A stretch of 64,000 bases of DNA from Scytalidium lignicola (taxonomy: Eukaryota; Ascomycota; Leotiomycetes), in assembly GCA_002812745.2 (NCBI GenBank), contig NCSJ02000133.1:46856-110855 (forward strand), given 5' to 3'. Shown piece by piece: positions 23,339 through 37,645 of this stretch. Below the pieces are notes generated by a model. The model had not been told where the DNA came from. It saw nothing but the letters and a program-made list of their open reading frames with translations, and ran no database searches. Both the position numbers and the translations under genes were made by a program. Position 1 is the first letter of the stretch. Each line of letters opens with the position of its first letter.

Positions 23339-24544
23339 CTATAATTGCTTCCCTAGACGTTTGTCTTCTGGATCTTCGTGTCTCTGTTTCATGGAAGTCT
23401 CCATAACCCACTTCACCTCGGCAGCAATTACTTCGGGCTCTTCCAAGATGACCAAGTGGCCAGGTTTCTCCAACTGTACGAAACGAGACACCGAAGACAA
23501 CTTCAATTGTTCACGTTGTAACATGTCTTCCTTTTCTGCCATCCCTTCAAGCATTTTGGAAACTATCGCCCGCTGCTCCTCTGTGCCATTCCCCGCTGCT
23601 ACACCCGCTTCGTAAACCTGTTGGTACTCTCGAGCTGCGTTGCCCTTGATGATGCTAATCGGCCTATTGCCGAGAAGTTGCCTCTCAAATTGTTTCTTCT
23701 TGCCCAGTGTCTGTTCTGTGAGGGGCCATGCGAAGCGTTCGACGGCGTTTTGTGGTCCATTTTCAGCCATTTCGAGCATTTGTGCCTAAAACATGATTTG
23801 GCATTGTTTACGGATAGAAAAGGCTTGACTTACCTGCCATTCTGCCGGGGTCAATCTCTGCCTTTTGTGGACTCCGACCACGTCGAAAAAGTCAAGCCCT
23901 TTCAAAAGCGCCATCGTGTTTGGAGCATCAATTGGATTAATCTGGGTCGTCTTTTCCTGCACGCATTCAATCATCACCATCCCGACGACATCTTCGTTCC
24001 TCCGCTCCAAGAATTCTCGGGCTACGATGCCTCCCCAGGACATGGGTATTAGTATGAATGGCCCTTCCACGCCTGCCTTCTGGAGCAACTTATCCAGATC
24101 TTCTGCTGCTTTCTCGGCGTAGGCTTCTGGCTTACGGTTCTGAGCAAAAGGATTTACTTCGGACTTTCCTAGACCAGCACGGTCGTGGATATAAATTCGA
24201 ACGAATGGTGATAGGTGCCGGATTACGAGCGGCCATGACGTGGATGAGCCTCCAATTCCGGACTCTAGAATCACGACTGGTGTCCCCGGGATGCGATCTG
24301 GACCAGTGGTCGAAAGGAATAGGTCGTGTCCATCAATTGAGATAAGACCGGCGTGAGTACCAGCCAACCATCGGTTCGCCGCCATCGACACAATGGGATT
24401 AAGATGTAAAAGAGCGATCGGAAAGTCGGATGCTTCAGCTGAGGAGTAACGGAGGTGAGATTTTGCGGTGTGAACTTTGGGACATATTTGTGGAGATGAA
24501 GTCGCAGTTACTTGATTTGGCTTGGTGGGAGAGCTGGGTAACAT
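23339..24544 (-). CDS. Alpha/beta-hydrolase fold enzyme
   Basis: Two exons flank a short intron (GTAAGT…TTTTAG, about 23,835–23,788). The ATG at 24544 gives about 385 aa; a later Met (MAANRWLAG) may be the real start. The oxyanion and strand segments VVILESGIGGSSTSWPLV and IYIHDRAGLGKSE, and the His loop PGHLVILEEPEVIA, support the fold. The nucleophile elbow reads PMSWGG, so Ser is present but the usual first Gly of GxSxG is Pro. Such enzymes hydrolyse esters, lactones or C–C bonds. With a Baeyer-Villiger enzyme in the cluster, ester or lactone opening is a reasonable inference. It is divergent from the DUF4246 gene. Confidence 0.8.
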
Positions 24545-24593
24545 GGCTTGTGGGGCAAGTGGCTGGGGTGCCTGAAATGTGCCTAGTATGGCC

Positions 24594-24606
24594 CCGCTAA
24601 CAGCGG
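24594..24606. promoter_or_regulatory. CCGCT-AAC-AGCGG inverted repeat between divergent genes
   Basis: A perfect 5-base inverted repeat with a 3-base centre lies in the 199-base gap between the hydrolase and DUF4246 start codons. The CGG triplets point outward, unlike the CGG-N2-CCG repeats elsewhere, so it may be a site for a different regulator. Confidence 0.4.
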
Positions 24607-24743
24607 TCAGCTGAAGTGAAGCTCATCTAGACATTAAGAATAGATAAATTATATAATGTCTCCTTTTCTTTGCAATGCTTTCAAATTTGAGGAATATCCA
24701 TACAATAACGTAGTTTATTTGAAAACCATCCTAAAATTACATA

Positions 24744-26980
24744 ATGCACGTGAAGTCCCTTCGTGCTGTGGTTTCTACCCCTGAGTACCACTCTTCCCAA
24801 TCGTCGTCACGTTTCTCGCTCCCAGGTCTCACTCTTCCCCTTAATTGGGTTCCTGAGTGGTCAGATCATCCTCATGTGAGATTATTCAGAAATGCCCTTG
24901 GTGCAGATCAAGACGGAGAGGCTTCGTAAGAGGGATTTCATCCACTTTTCAATCATGCCAGTCTAATAACGTTCTAGGTTGAATCTTACTACCCTACGTG
25001 AATTTACTATGCTTCAAATCATGGACACTATAACCGACAAGCCAAATTGGTATGAAAAGGTACATTAAGTACTTTATTTTATTTTTTATTGTTGTTTTTT
25101 AAAAAGAGAAAGAAACGAAAGGTAATCTCTTGCATGATCCCACCGAGAAATATTCGCCGGGGGCACTTTGTTATTCTCCTCCACGAGCTTGGGTCTCTAC
25201 CCTATCTCCTCAAAGTGTAGGTTAGATAAAGAATCCATAGTTGATATTTTCTCATAGGTTTTCGATGAGACAATCTCGGATAAATGGAAGCAAGAAATGC
25301 TTCAAGGCGAAGGTCACGATGTTAGTCAGGCCATGGCGGATTGGATTACTGAAGAACTGTGTTATAAAGCACAAGTTTTCAGTGAAACTGGGGCTATTAG
25401 TATTTATAACGGAGATGTCGTGAAATCAGATATCGCCGTGCCCTCGGAGCTCAGAGAATCTCTCAGAAATAAGGTCGGTGTCTTGGAAAACATCCCGGAA
25501 GTATACAAAGATTATTGCCCTGGATCGGACGACAAAGTTCTTAACTTGGTTCATCCATCACTATTTCCATTGATGTATGGTTGTAGTAGAGTCCTCAAAG
25601 ACACTCTTATCAGTCTCGATGATTGCATCAAGAACATTGGAAAAGGAGAAATTGTACCAATTCCTCCCGAAAAAGACACTATGTTTGTTAGGGGAAAGAC
25701 TAGCATGAATTCTAATGGGGATAGACCTCCATTTAGTAATAATTTCCAATGGCTGCCCTGCGAGGTTGAATTTTCAGAAGATGGAAGCTCTAAGTATGTA
25801 TTTATGCCTTACATTCATACCTCACATCAAATTTCACTAGTTAACGTCTTATCTAGGATTGTCAGTTACATTAATAATCTTCACCCTCGGAAGCATCAGG
25901 ATCTCTATTCCATCATCGAGAAACTTATCGATAAAGCAATTCCACTATGGAATATGACACTTAAACCTTTGAAAAACAGGCATTTAAAATTTGATCGTAT
26001 TCCTTTCGCATCGCCTAAGTACGATCCCGACCCAGACAAGATACCCGATGAGGATGCTCCACCAAGGGAAGATGGGGAAATTGAGGCTGAATACCTTGAA
26101 GCAATATGGGACTGGAAAGAGAGCCAAAGACGTGTTATTCAACCTGATGCTGCAAAATTTCGGCCGCCGTCACTGCCAAAACATATGAAGCCAATGTATT
26201 TCAAACCTGGAACACGAGAAATAAAAGAGGAAATAAAGGTCGATCTTAAGCGAGATTATGGGGAAAGAGGCTTACAGATCATTGTGAAGCTAGCAAATAT
26301 TGAACTCGCCCCTGAAAAGCCCGAGTACGAAGGTGGATCTTGGCACGTTGAGGGCCAGCTGGTAATTTCTTTCCACCCTTATATTGAATCATAAATAACA
26401 CAAGTCTTCCAGAATGAGCATATCTGTGCGACTGCCATTTACTACTATGACAGCTCAAATATAACATCCAGTTGCCTTGCTCTTCGCCAACAATCTGATA
26501 CAGACACAACAGACATTGACTATCCTCGAAACGAAGACAGATGGCTCGAAGAAATTTTTTGGCTGCCAAAATTGGAGTTCTGGAGTGCAGGAGGTTGGTT
26601 CAGTACATTGCTGCGAAGGCCGTCTTATCACTTTCCCAAATATATTACAGCATCAAGTCCAACCCTTCAAGCTTGCCGACCCTACCAAAGCAGGGCATAG
26701 GAAAATTGTGGCCTTCTTCCTAGTTGATCCTAACATTAGGATAATTTCTACTGCAAATGTACCACCACAGCAGAGGTCTTGGTGGGGTGAAGAGATTGCA
26801 CACATTGCGGCATTAAATAAGCTCTCTGCTGAGTTGAAGGAGAACATTGTCAATAATGTAGATGACTTCCCTATTGGAATGGACGAGGCAAAGGAGATTC
26901 GGCTGGAACTCATGGAAGAGAGGAAGAGTTATGCCATTCAGCAAGAATCAATGTTTAAAGAACCAAAGTTTGCGCTGTGA
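24744..26980 (+). CDS. DUF4246 family protein with a frameshifting T run
   Basis: Exons: 24744 to about 24927, about 24979–25059, about 25258–26360 and about 26415–26980. The product would be about 640 aa. Recognisable DUF4246 segments are TDKPNWYEKVFDE, GGSWHVEGQL, NEHICATAIYYYDS, then EGRLITFPNILQHQVQPF and GHRKIVAFFLVDP. His and Glu in WHVE and the later His and Arg suggest a metal site of the 2-oxoglutarate oxygenase type, which is inference. In the run of six T at about 26,557–26,562 one T is too many for the family frame: the expected continuation FGCQNWSSGVQEVGS is in the next frame. This is either an assembly error or a real break. Function unknown; no targeting signal visible. Confidence 0.75.
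26415..26562 (+). other. Frame break at T6 run inside DUF4246 gene
   Basis: The frame from the intron acceptor reads through RWLEEIF and then loses family similarity. Similarity resumes in the next frame immediately after six consecutive T. Removing one T joins the two family segments. No N is placed here, unlike the other suspect homopolymers in this window. Confidence 0.65.
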
Positions 26981-27150
26981 GCACTAAGACTGTTTCCATG
27001 ATAGACAATATGTCTTTAAATAGCTCATAATAAACGGTGGTCTTGAATACTGAACATAGGACGGAAATTTTCTTAGTAATGGAAATTCTTAATATAAATC
27101 TATTTTTAGATAACAATGAACCATCTTTCATAGAGATTTATTATACGAGT

Positions 27151-29512
<2,362 letters not shown>

Positions 29513-30950
29513 TTTGTCCTAGAGAAATCAAGGCTAATGAGACTGTTGATAGTAGCTATAATTATTATAATTGTTTTTTCTTCTAAATAAAAGAGCCCAA
29601 ACTGGACAATTGACTTGAAATTGCACGGCAGAAGCTTGGCAGCCTTGAAGTCTTAATATAACCGTTTCGACCTTGGTGTATCATAGTGGATAAACCAATG
29701 GTGCCTCGACTCGGCTTGCAATGGTAAATATACTGTTACATCCTAAATTACAGAGGTGATCAGATCCTAGGGTCAACTGATAACTAAGTAGTCAAGTCTC
29801 TCCCCAGTTTAGGGCGGAAGTGCGTCTCGGTCAGCTTACACCCCGTTGCTATTGATTGGTCGTCTGAAACATTTTCATACAAACCTTCAGAAGATCTTGC
29901 CTCACCACAGGTATGCCTGTGATTAATTTGAGATAACATACAAGCTGGAGATACTCAATGCCGAAGCTATGCGTGGTGGGTCTGTTGATAGACAGATAAC
30001 TGTATTGATGGATTCATAAGCATTGCACAGAAGCTCAGTCCATATAGAGAGATGAAGGGGGGGGAAGTAACCGAGGCAATGTAAATGAAAGGGCGCGAAA
30101 CACAATGCATATTCCCCATGTTTTGCTCTAATCTTTACACAGACGCAGGGATAAATGAAATGGGAAGAACAGGTAAAGCAATTTTTGAGCAGACCTGTGG
30201 AATGAATAAGTCCTTTCACGTTGTCAATTTAGTGTTAACCGTGTGAATTCTATTGATTATACTGCATTTCCAAACCTAGTCAGGGCTAATTAATGAATTC
30301 TGTGCGAAAGACTCTATGCTACTTATTAGAAATGCCCGAATTTAGATAGCCACGGCAATGTAAGGCTGACAGGCGGATCACAAACCAAAACAAAAAAAAC
30401 GTCACGTGGCAATAGGCTAATGTCAGACCGTAACAGGTAATTGGGCTCAGACCTCCAACGCACAGGGCAATAAATATATCTTCCAAACCCATTTTACAGA
30501 TTTCCAAGTCATACGTCACTGTCAATAATTGTACGTGCAATCCGTTGCGGTGTTGAATTAGGTGGGAACTCTTCTTCCAGTCTATCATTGTTTATCTTTC
30601 GTCCTAATCCATCCCACCTTTCACTACGTCTTCCATAACTCATCCCGCAATTTCTACAAGCCCACCTCCAATTATAACGTCTGTTAGTCTATCGACAGAA
30701 GTCAAACCTTCTGGCAATGGTACAATCAGCACAGGGGTCTCTTCTGCTCTAGCACAGGCTAGCCCTAATGCGGGAAGAATTCTGGATGGCGATTAGTGCT
30801 ATAGCTCTTATCTATTAAGTAACGAGTTAAAGGCATATTACTATACTTCAAATCCAGGGGACTACATAATGTCCAATTCACAAACTTGATTAGTAGATTA
30901 AAGCCTTTGGCTGAATTTGAATCGATGCTACAAATCTATACCGGGCAATC
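29513..30950. other. 1.4-kb intergenic region
   Basis: The right flank of the decarboxylase gene. It contains the partial elements CCTCGACTCGG (29704–29714) and TCTCGGTC (29825–29832), which resemble single CTCGG half-sites, and a G8 run at about 30,058–30,065. Open frames at 29923–30219 and 30319–30588 on the minus strand have no recognisable domain and I do not call them genes. It is larger than most gaps in this cluster. Confidence 0.45.
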
Positions 30951-33068
30951 CTAACTATTCTGTCTTCTAAGCACCTCTCCTAGCTGGCGTAACTCGTTCT
31001 TCTTAATCTTCCCACTGCCAGTCTTTGGCATTACATCGCATACTCCACCGTTTCCGACCCACCACCAGTGCACTGGAATTTTATGCTTAGAGAGGGTTTG
31101 GCCCACCCATTCGCGCAAACTTTCCTCGGAGGGCTTATTAAGCCATTCACTTTTCTCATCGTACTCGAGGAATGCTGCCACAACCTCACCGTAGCTAGGA
31201 TGCTTCACACCCACGATGCATGCTTGAGCAATACACGGGTGACTTGCTAATCGATCCTCAATCTCCGCAGGATATATGTTTTCGCCACCTTGTGAGGCGT
31301 CAGCAAAAAAATATAAGAGCTAAACTGCACTGCTGTCACACCGAGGAGCCGTAGCTGAGAAAGTATATATACCTCGTATGATCATGTCTTTGATTCGACC
31401 AGTTATCCTACACATACCATGGTCCTCCATAACGGCTTCATCTCCAGTACACATCCACACGACACCAGTTTCATCAGTCTGTAAAGCTTCCGCAGTCTTC
31501 TCTGGATTCCTCCAATACCCTTTGAATGTTGAATAGCCAGATACGAATATCTCTCCTGGAGTTCCCCGTGGAACGATTTGGCCATTAGGTCCTACAATTT
31601 TCGCTACCAAATGAGGCATTACAGTCCCAACTTTGGTACGGACTTGAGAGAGGTCATCACCAGCGCGCGTCATAAAGCTTATAGCTGACACTTCGGTCAT
31701 TCCTTTAAGTTGATTTCAAATTAGTTGAAATAATGCAACTGCCAATTGGATGACCTAGGCGCCGCAAATACTTTGGAATAATACAATGCAAGAGCAGGAC
31801 TTACCATATGCAAATGTAAATTCTTGGAGATTAAGATTCTTCTGTAAGTCTTCACACAATTGCTCGGATGTAGCTGCGCCTCCACAAACACCAGTTCTGA
31901 GGAGGCTCGGGTCAAATCCTTTAGGAGGACAAAGCTTCAGTTGTTGCACCAAAGGAGAAAACATAGTAGGGACGCCGACTAGAACGGTGCATCGCTGATC
32001 CATCACACTCTGTAGAGTAGCATTAGCATCAAACACTTCGCTAGGGAAAACCGTGTTTCTGCCATGCACGAAGCCAGTCAGAAGTCCAATGATGAGCCCA
32101 AAAGCGTGGAAGAGTGGGGCATGACAGCATATGATGTCGGAGTCGGTGAGTTGAAGCCGGTGTCCTATCTGCCAGGCATTATTTATCAAATTGCTTTCTT
32201 GGAAGTCAGTACGGCTAGCTTAGGTATTGAAATTTCAGGCAAAGATCAAACTAGGTAAACTCACTAATGTGTTAGCATTGCTGCTTTGGGAGTGCCTGTA
32301 GTGCCACTAGTAAATTGTAGATTAGACAAGTCGTGCGGGTTCACTCGTTTCTCAGCATTATGCAACTGTTCCTCTGGAAGCCTGGACCCAGCTTTAACAA
32401 GCTCATCGTAAAGTGGAAATGCAGCAGTAGTCCCAGCCGCAGGCCAGAGCAGAATAATCTTCTCTAATTTGGGTGTAGTACTTATACGGTTTTCTTGAGG
32501 TCTTGGACCTTGAGAATGTAAAAAAGGCATATTATCTTTACGTCCGATGCGAGATGATGTAAAAAGCACTCGAGCATCTGCGATATTTAGCTGTGCCTCA
32601 CAACCACCACAATATCAAGGTGTGAAATAAGGAGCAAATACCTGTGTAGTTTAAGGCATGGGTTAGTTCTAGCGGTGTGTAATAGTTATTCATCACCACC
32701 AGAATAGCTCCAATGATTCCACAGCCAAATAATAGTTCTGCATATTCTGTACAGTTTCCAGCGTGAATGGCCACCCGATCTCCGTGGCCAATACCCAATG
32801 ACAATAGACCTGCAGCGACTGCTCTGCATCTCTCATTGAAAGCTCCAAACGTATGCTGTTTCTTGGTCCAGGGACATGTTACTGCGTTTTCAGAGCTATG
32901 TTGCAAAGCTTGTTGATGTAATAACTGTCCTATGGTATAGTCTAGTAGTGGTGGTTCTAAAGAGCCGCTGACTATGGATAGAGACGAGTTATGTATCTCA
33001 TGGGTCCCGTGTTTCGATGGATTCCCTTCTAAATGTCGTATAGTTTGGCGTAATCTTTTCAAGGCCAT
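30951..33068 (-). CDS. Acyl-CoA ligase 3 with N-terminal PTS2-like signal
   Basis: Five or more exons encode a medium-chain type ANL ligase. The ATG at 33068 gives MALKRLRQTIRHLEGNPS, in which RLRQTIRHL fits the basic PTS2 pattern (R/K)-(L/V/I)-x5-(H/Q)-(L/A). The P-loop is LQFTSGTTGTPKAAMLTH (near 32,310–32,270), with CHAPLFHAFG, GVCGGAATSEQLC and VPTMFSPLV segments after it. WMCTGDEAVM, ITGRIKDMIIRG and PKTGSGKIKKNELRQLG complete the family. There is no PTS1 (ends RRQNS). It is unlike ligases 1 and 2 and may use a shorter or different acid. The promoter has the half-site CCTCGGTA at 33263–33270. Confidence 0.87.
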
Positions 33069-33595
33069 GATGATGATGCCCTAGTGTGAGGTGTTGGGGT
33101 TCAATAAACTGTGACGCACTGGAACTTCGTTTCTAGTTAATGAATGCTTTTATAAGGCACAGGCTTTAAATGTAGCCTTGGTAACACCAAAAGCAACCTG
33201 AGTTCCATGCCTATAAGGCAAAAAGATATTCTTGCTAGCAACTACATGATTACCGTACGTGACCTCGGTAACTTATAACGGAGGCTTAAAGATTATATAT
33301 CTTCATTACACCAGTGTACGGTGTATTCCTGAATATGTACATCATAAACCCCCTTTCTTCATAAATAGCGGTCTTATGCAATTTCAATTTACCTTCAAGA
33401 GCATATCAATCGGGGTGTTACATGAAGTTAGTGCTATAATAACATTGCATGAAACGCTGCCGTTGAAGCAAATCCAAAAACTCTCACGGGATATTTTTAA
33501 AGCGATTACAGCTTGTATTACATATACGCTCTCCTTATGACTAGAGTCAGAAATTAACATACAAAACCCTAAAATACGTTTGAAATTGTAAGATC
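33069..33595. promoter_or_regulatory. Promoter of ligase 3
   Basis: The 527 bases between the ligase 3 ATG and the stop of the next minus-strand gene contain CCTCGGTAAC (33263–33272), which matches one arm and the centre of the cluster repeat. The + strand frame 33259–33540 has no family features. Confidence 0.42.
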
Positions 33596-36426
33596 CTAGA
33601 CTCGATATATTCGATGTATTTCCTGTTGCAGTGAGCGTGAATTATGGTCGTGCCAAGTTTGCCACTCCCGCCGTAGTGAGGTGATGACTTCAAGAGCTCT
33701 AATGGCTGACGGATATGTTTTAGATATTTCTCTGAGTATTGTCATGCAAGTCAGGGTAAGTTCGCGGCACTCTTCCGCTCTATATCCCAAAGAGGTGCTG
33801 TTGTAGGACAATACTAGACCCGTTGCCGTCAATATGTGTAATACGTTCACATGAATATGATTTATGACATAAGCATCTCGAAAGACTCTCAGCAGCTCAC
33901 AGATCCGGATAGCAGAGACTGTGCATGTTTCTAATGCTATTTGTTCACTGGTCCATTCATTCGAAGCAAGCGTAGTATCAACCATAGCCGCATTGGTTGC
34001 TATAAACGGGCGATAGAGTAATATAATAATTCCATGGTACTGCATCCTTGAACAGAACCACGAATGAGTCTTGCTGATCATAAGATATGTAAAAAGATGG
34101 GGTAAATAAGGATAGAGAGAGAGAGGATTTGACAGCATAAACCATCGTTGTGAACTTACTGTAACTCTAGAGCTGCAGGAGTGAATTTCTGATCATTATC
34201 TAAACTTTCACTAACTTTCAATATTGGAGGTAAAGCCATCCTCCAGTGATCCAACTCTGCCATCGCCTCGATTACAAATGCATGGCGTGCATCCGTTGAT
34301 GTGGAGGTAGATTGGTACCTATATACTTAGTGTTCTGGTCAAATATTGACTTGCTATTGTATTCATATACGTACATGATTTGTAGAATGCGTCGGAAGAT
34401 TACCATGAGATGCGCAAGATACACATGATTTTGTGCCGATATCGTTATCTTGCAATTTATGGAGGAGTCTCGCGAGCATTTATCGATATAATGGCAGCCT
34501 TCGTAATTGTGGATTGAAATGGGACTTGGAGGGTGTGTATTGATATCAGCTTCAGCTATTGAAGGTTGACGGCCACACCATGAACTCCAAAGACTACTTA
34601 ATTGGTTAGATGGGAACACAGAAAACATCATTAAATTGGGGATGTTGTTACATATACGTGTCGTTACAGTAAACCGCCCAGTAAACGTTTCTACGTAGGA
34701 TTTCAACCTCATGGCTAATATCAACTGGGATACACAATGCGCTACAATTGATATTGAGTCCGAGATCAGTTGCCATTCGGCTTGCCATTCCTATCTCCGA
34801 CTGTTAGCTTAAGTGCCATTTCCATGATGTTTCCCAGTATACCAGAGTAAAGCCATCCTAGGACCGAGAAGTCAGCAGTGGCTCTAACAGATATCATGCA
34901 ACCAAAGAATCTTACCTCGTGAATCATGACCTTCAGCAGCTTCATGCATAGAAAGGATGACTAGAGCTTGAACCGTCGACAGAGTCGGGCTGTCTATCTC
35001 AACTTGTAAAAGAGCTCTTGCGCGCGAAGCAAAGAACTCCGAAGGACTTCCTCCGATATCAGGACGAAATTCGGTTGAGTGTCTAGCGCCTAACGCCAAT
35101 CTTTGCCAAGTTAGTCAATGGTAACTTCAAAATGGCCTAAGAATGACATTGAAGATATGCATATGGCATAATAACATAAGCATTGAGCTGGATTCTTACA
35201 TGACATTTTCCAGGGTAGGGGAGAAGAACATGGTAAATTTGCCCCACTTATATCTTTGTAGTTCATGGGTGAAGATTAGTCTGTCTACTACATTCATAAA
35301 AGGATTTTCCCAAGTAAAATACAGTTCGAAAAGAGAGTCCACATAGCTCTCATCACTCACCCAATCAAGGCCTGCTGCAGATATGATTCCATTACTGAGG
35401 CTCGCAATCTCAGGTCTAAATAATGAAAATTGTCCGTTATGGACAATGTGTAAATTGCTGGTTGCACCGAAATAATGCATTTCGCCGTCTTCGGCAAGCT
35501 TGAACTTTCCTTGAGAAACACTTAATTGAAATCTCGGATCTTCTGGAATATTGTTGGAGATGTCTGCAGAAAAGCTGTTTCTCCTTGCTGGGGATATATG
35601 ATTGATGTTAGTAATGGTTGATCTACTAACCGGTCCGTCCAAAGGAAAAAGTCTGGAAGCATTAACTATATTTACTGCATTGCTTTCGGTGGGGCTTTCG
35701 GATGATGTTGACCTTGTTTGTGGAACCGACCAAACAACCTCCACGTCTCGAGAACTCGAGCTTACGGAAGCTGACTCATGTATAATGTTCTGGTTTTCAT
35801 CTTCGGTTTGTGAATCGGCAGCATCTAGCTCATCAAATCCAGGACCTTCTGCAAGGCTAAGCCAGAACTCTAATCTGTTCGGACTATTGTATGTCGAGGT
35901 GAGTGAACTATGACTCGTACTGGTTGTTGGCATCGAGGAAGTTTGCTCAATGCTGGGAGTGCTTGACTCTTGTTGAGAGGAAATATGTGGTTGGGTATAT
36001 GACGGAAGGTTTTCTTGGTTATCAGCTTCACGCAATTGTCCCTCGTTTGCTTTACCAAGCTTATCAAGCAGTTGTTGGCCTGGAGACTTGACATTTTGGA
36101 TTTTAGGCGTCGGCGCATCTCTAGTAATAGGCGTCTGATCTACCCTTGTCCTAGATTATTCACACACATGACTTGAGAAACTGAAAGGAGAATATGAGGG
36201 CTTGATTTGGCGGCTTACCTGCGGTGATCACCTTCTGGCACACACTCAGCGTCGTACATGACACAGTTGGAACAACGAGGACGAGAGTTGTCACACTGAT
36301 ATTGTAAACCGTTAGTATTACCATTTTAGATAGGAAATCCAAAAGCTGCCAATTATGCATATGTCCCTGGAGAGTGGTGATGGTTTTATGATGACAATGA
36401 AAGCCAAGTGCACGTACCCGAACCTT

Positions 36427-36456
36427 ACGAACCGAGCGACAGAAGTCTGTGTACAC
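36427..36456 (+). repeat. Left terminal inverted repeat
   Basis: Identical over 30 bases to the reverse complement of 37616–37645; begins ACGAACCGAGC and ends GTGTACAC. Confidence 0.88.
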
Positions 36457-36480
36457 CCCATTAAATTGATAAATTGCTAC

Positions 36481-37588
36481 TTAATTTGGTGTCATCCATC
36501 CTCTACGTGCTACAACTTCCCATATCCAATGTGTCTGCTCTGCAATTAATCCATTAATCCATTCTTGATCAAGTGCATTCCATTCTTCTATTATTGCGTT
36601 GGCCATTTCAATCTCATTTGTAGGTTGGATTTTGCGACGGTGAAGCGATTGTTTCATAGCTCTCCAACATTTTTCGATTGGATTAAGATCAGGACTTGTA
36701 GAAGGATGATTTAATAGTTGAATGCCATGTTTCTCTCTAAATACAGCACAAGGATTTGTAATAGATTTATGGCCATGAGCAGGGTTGCCATCTTCCATAA
36801 ATATGGGTGTATATCCAAGTTCTGCAGTAACCACTCCAAAATCCTCTAGTATAACTTCAATTGCTGGCTTCAAGACTTGATTTAAGTAATCCATTTGTAA
36901 GAATGCTTCTTTATGACCATGTCCATGTATAATAATCAATTCTGATTTATAATTATGCCCAATTGCTCCCCAACAATGAACTGGTGTTGTATGTCCTCGA
37001 TGGAATTGATGTTGAATACAAGTTGAGCAAAATCGTTCACCTTGTTTGCGTGTAACTCTAGTTTTAGAAGAGTGATCACCAATTAAAAAANGTGCATTCG
37101 TCAGAAAAGAGAACAGTAAGCCATTCTATTGTCCAAAACAAATGTTGTAACCCATAAAGCCATCGTTGTGCAGCTTGTAACATGGTAATATATGGCTTTT
37201 GACATGCAACACACCGATAATACCCCACTTCCTTCAAACGCCTTTCAATTGTACGTGCTGAGCATTCAAGCTTTAATTCTGTCTTTAATTGAAAATAATC
37301 AAGACATCTATGCTCGAATGAAGTTCCAATATAATGGATAATATCCCAAACTGCTTGTTGATTGAGTATTCGTGGTATTCCTGTTCGAGTAGGTCGTGTT
37401 CTCTCAGGCGCATCATATTTTAAAATACGATTAACTGTTGATCGGCCAATTTTGTACACTTTTGCAAGCTGTGAAGGACCCCAATTTGCAAGGAATCGTA
37501 GCTGTCGGATAGCTTCTTTATGCTTTGTAAGTATTTCATATCCTAATTCATGCTCTGGCATTGGATTTGGAGGTGTTGAGGGATCCAT
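36481..37588 (-). CDS. Tc1/mariner (DDE_3) transposase, one N in frame
   Basis: The likely start is MDPSTPPNP at 37588. An N-terminal helix-turn-helix region (LTKHKEAIRQLRFLANWG, then GRSTVNRILK) precedes a DDE catalytic domain. The first Asp is in LFSDEC, the second in MEDGNPAHGH, and the Glu in SPDLNPIEKCW; I count 38 residues between the second Asp and the Glu. The N at 37091 follows the first Asp and shifts the frame. Dropping it restores one open frame of about 368 codons, so the enzyme may be intact. It would cut at the flanking inverted repeats and reinsert at TA sites. Confidence 0.85.
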
Positions 37589-37615
37589 TTTGGTGGTGTA
37601 ATTATTAGAGGTTAC

Positions 37616-37645
37616 GTGTACACAGACTTCTGTCGCTCGGTTCGT
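37616..37645 (-). repeat. Right terminal inverted repeat
   Basis: The 30-base partner of the repeat at 36427–36456, with no mismatch. Confidence 0.88.

Larger units (their letters stand above)
36427..37645 (-). mobile_element. Tc1/mariner-like DNA transposon, 1.2 kb
   Basis: The element is bounded by perfect 30-bp inverted repeats (36427–36456 and 37616–37645). It holds one transposase gene on the minus strand. The boundary flanks are consistent with insertion at a TA-type target; one junction has an extra A or lacks a T, so duplication may be TA or TAA. It sits inside the zinc-cluster codons of the host gene. The intact inverted repeats and nearly intact coding sequence indicate recent movement. 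Confidence 0.88.

Noticed and set aside
24705..24930. CRISPR-like or regular short repeats
   Set aside because: No regularly spaced direct repeats were found anywhere in the window; the organism is a fungus.
29923..30588. Two minus-strand frames of 98 and 89 codons
   Set aside because: No homology features, intron signals or motif support.
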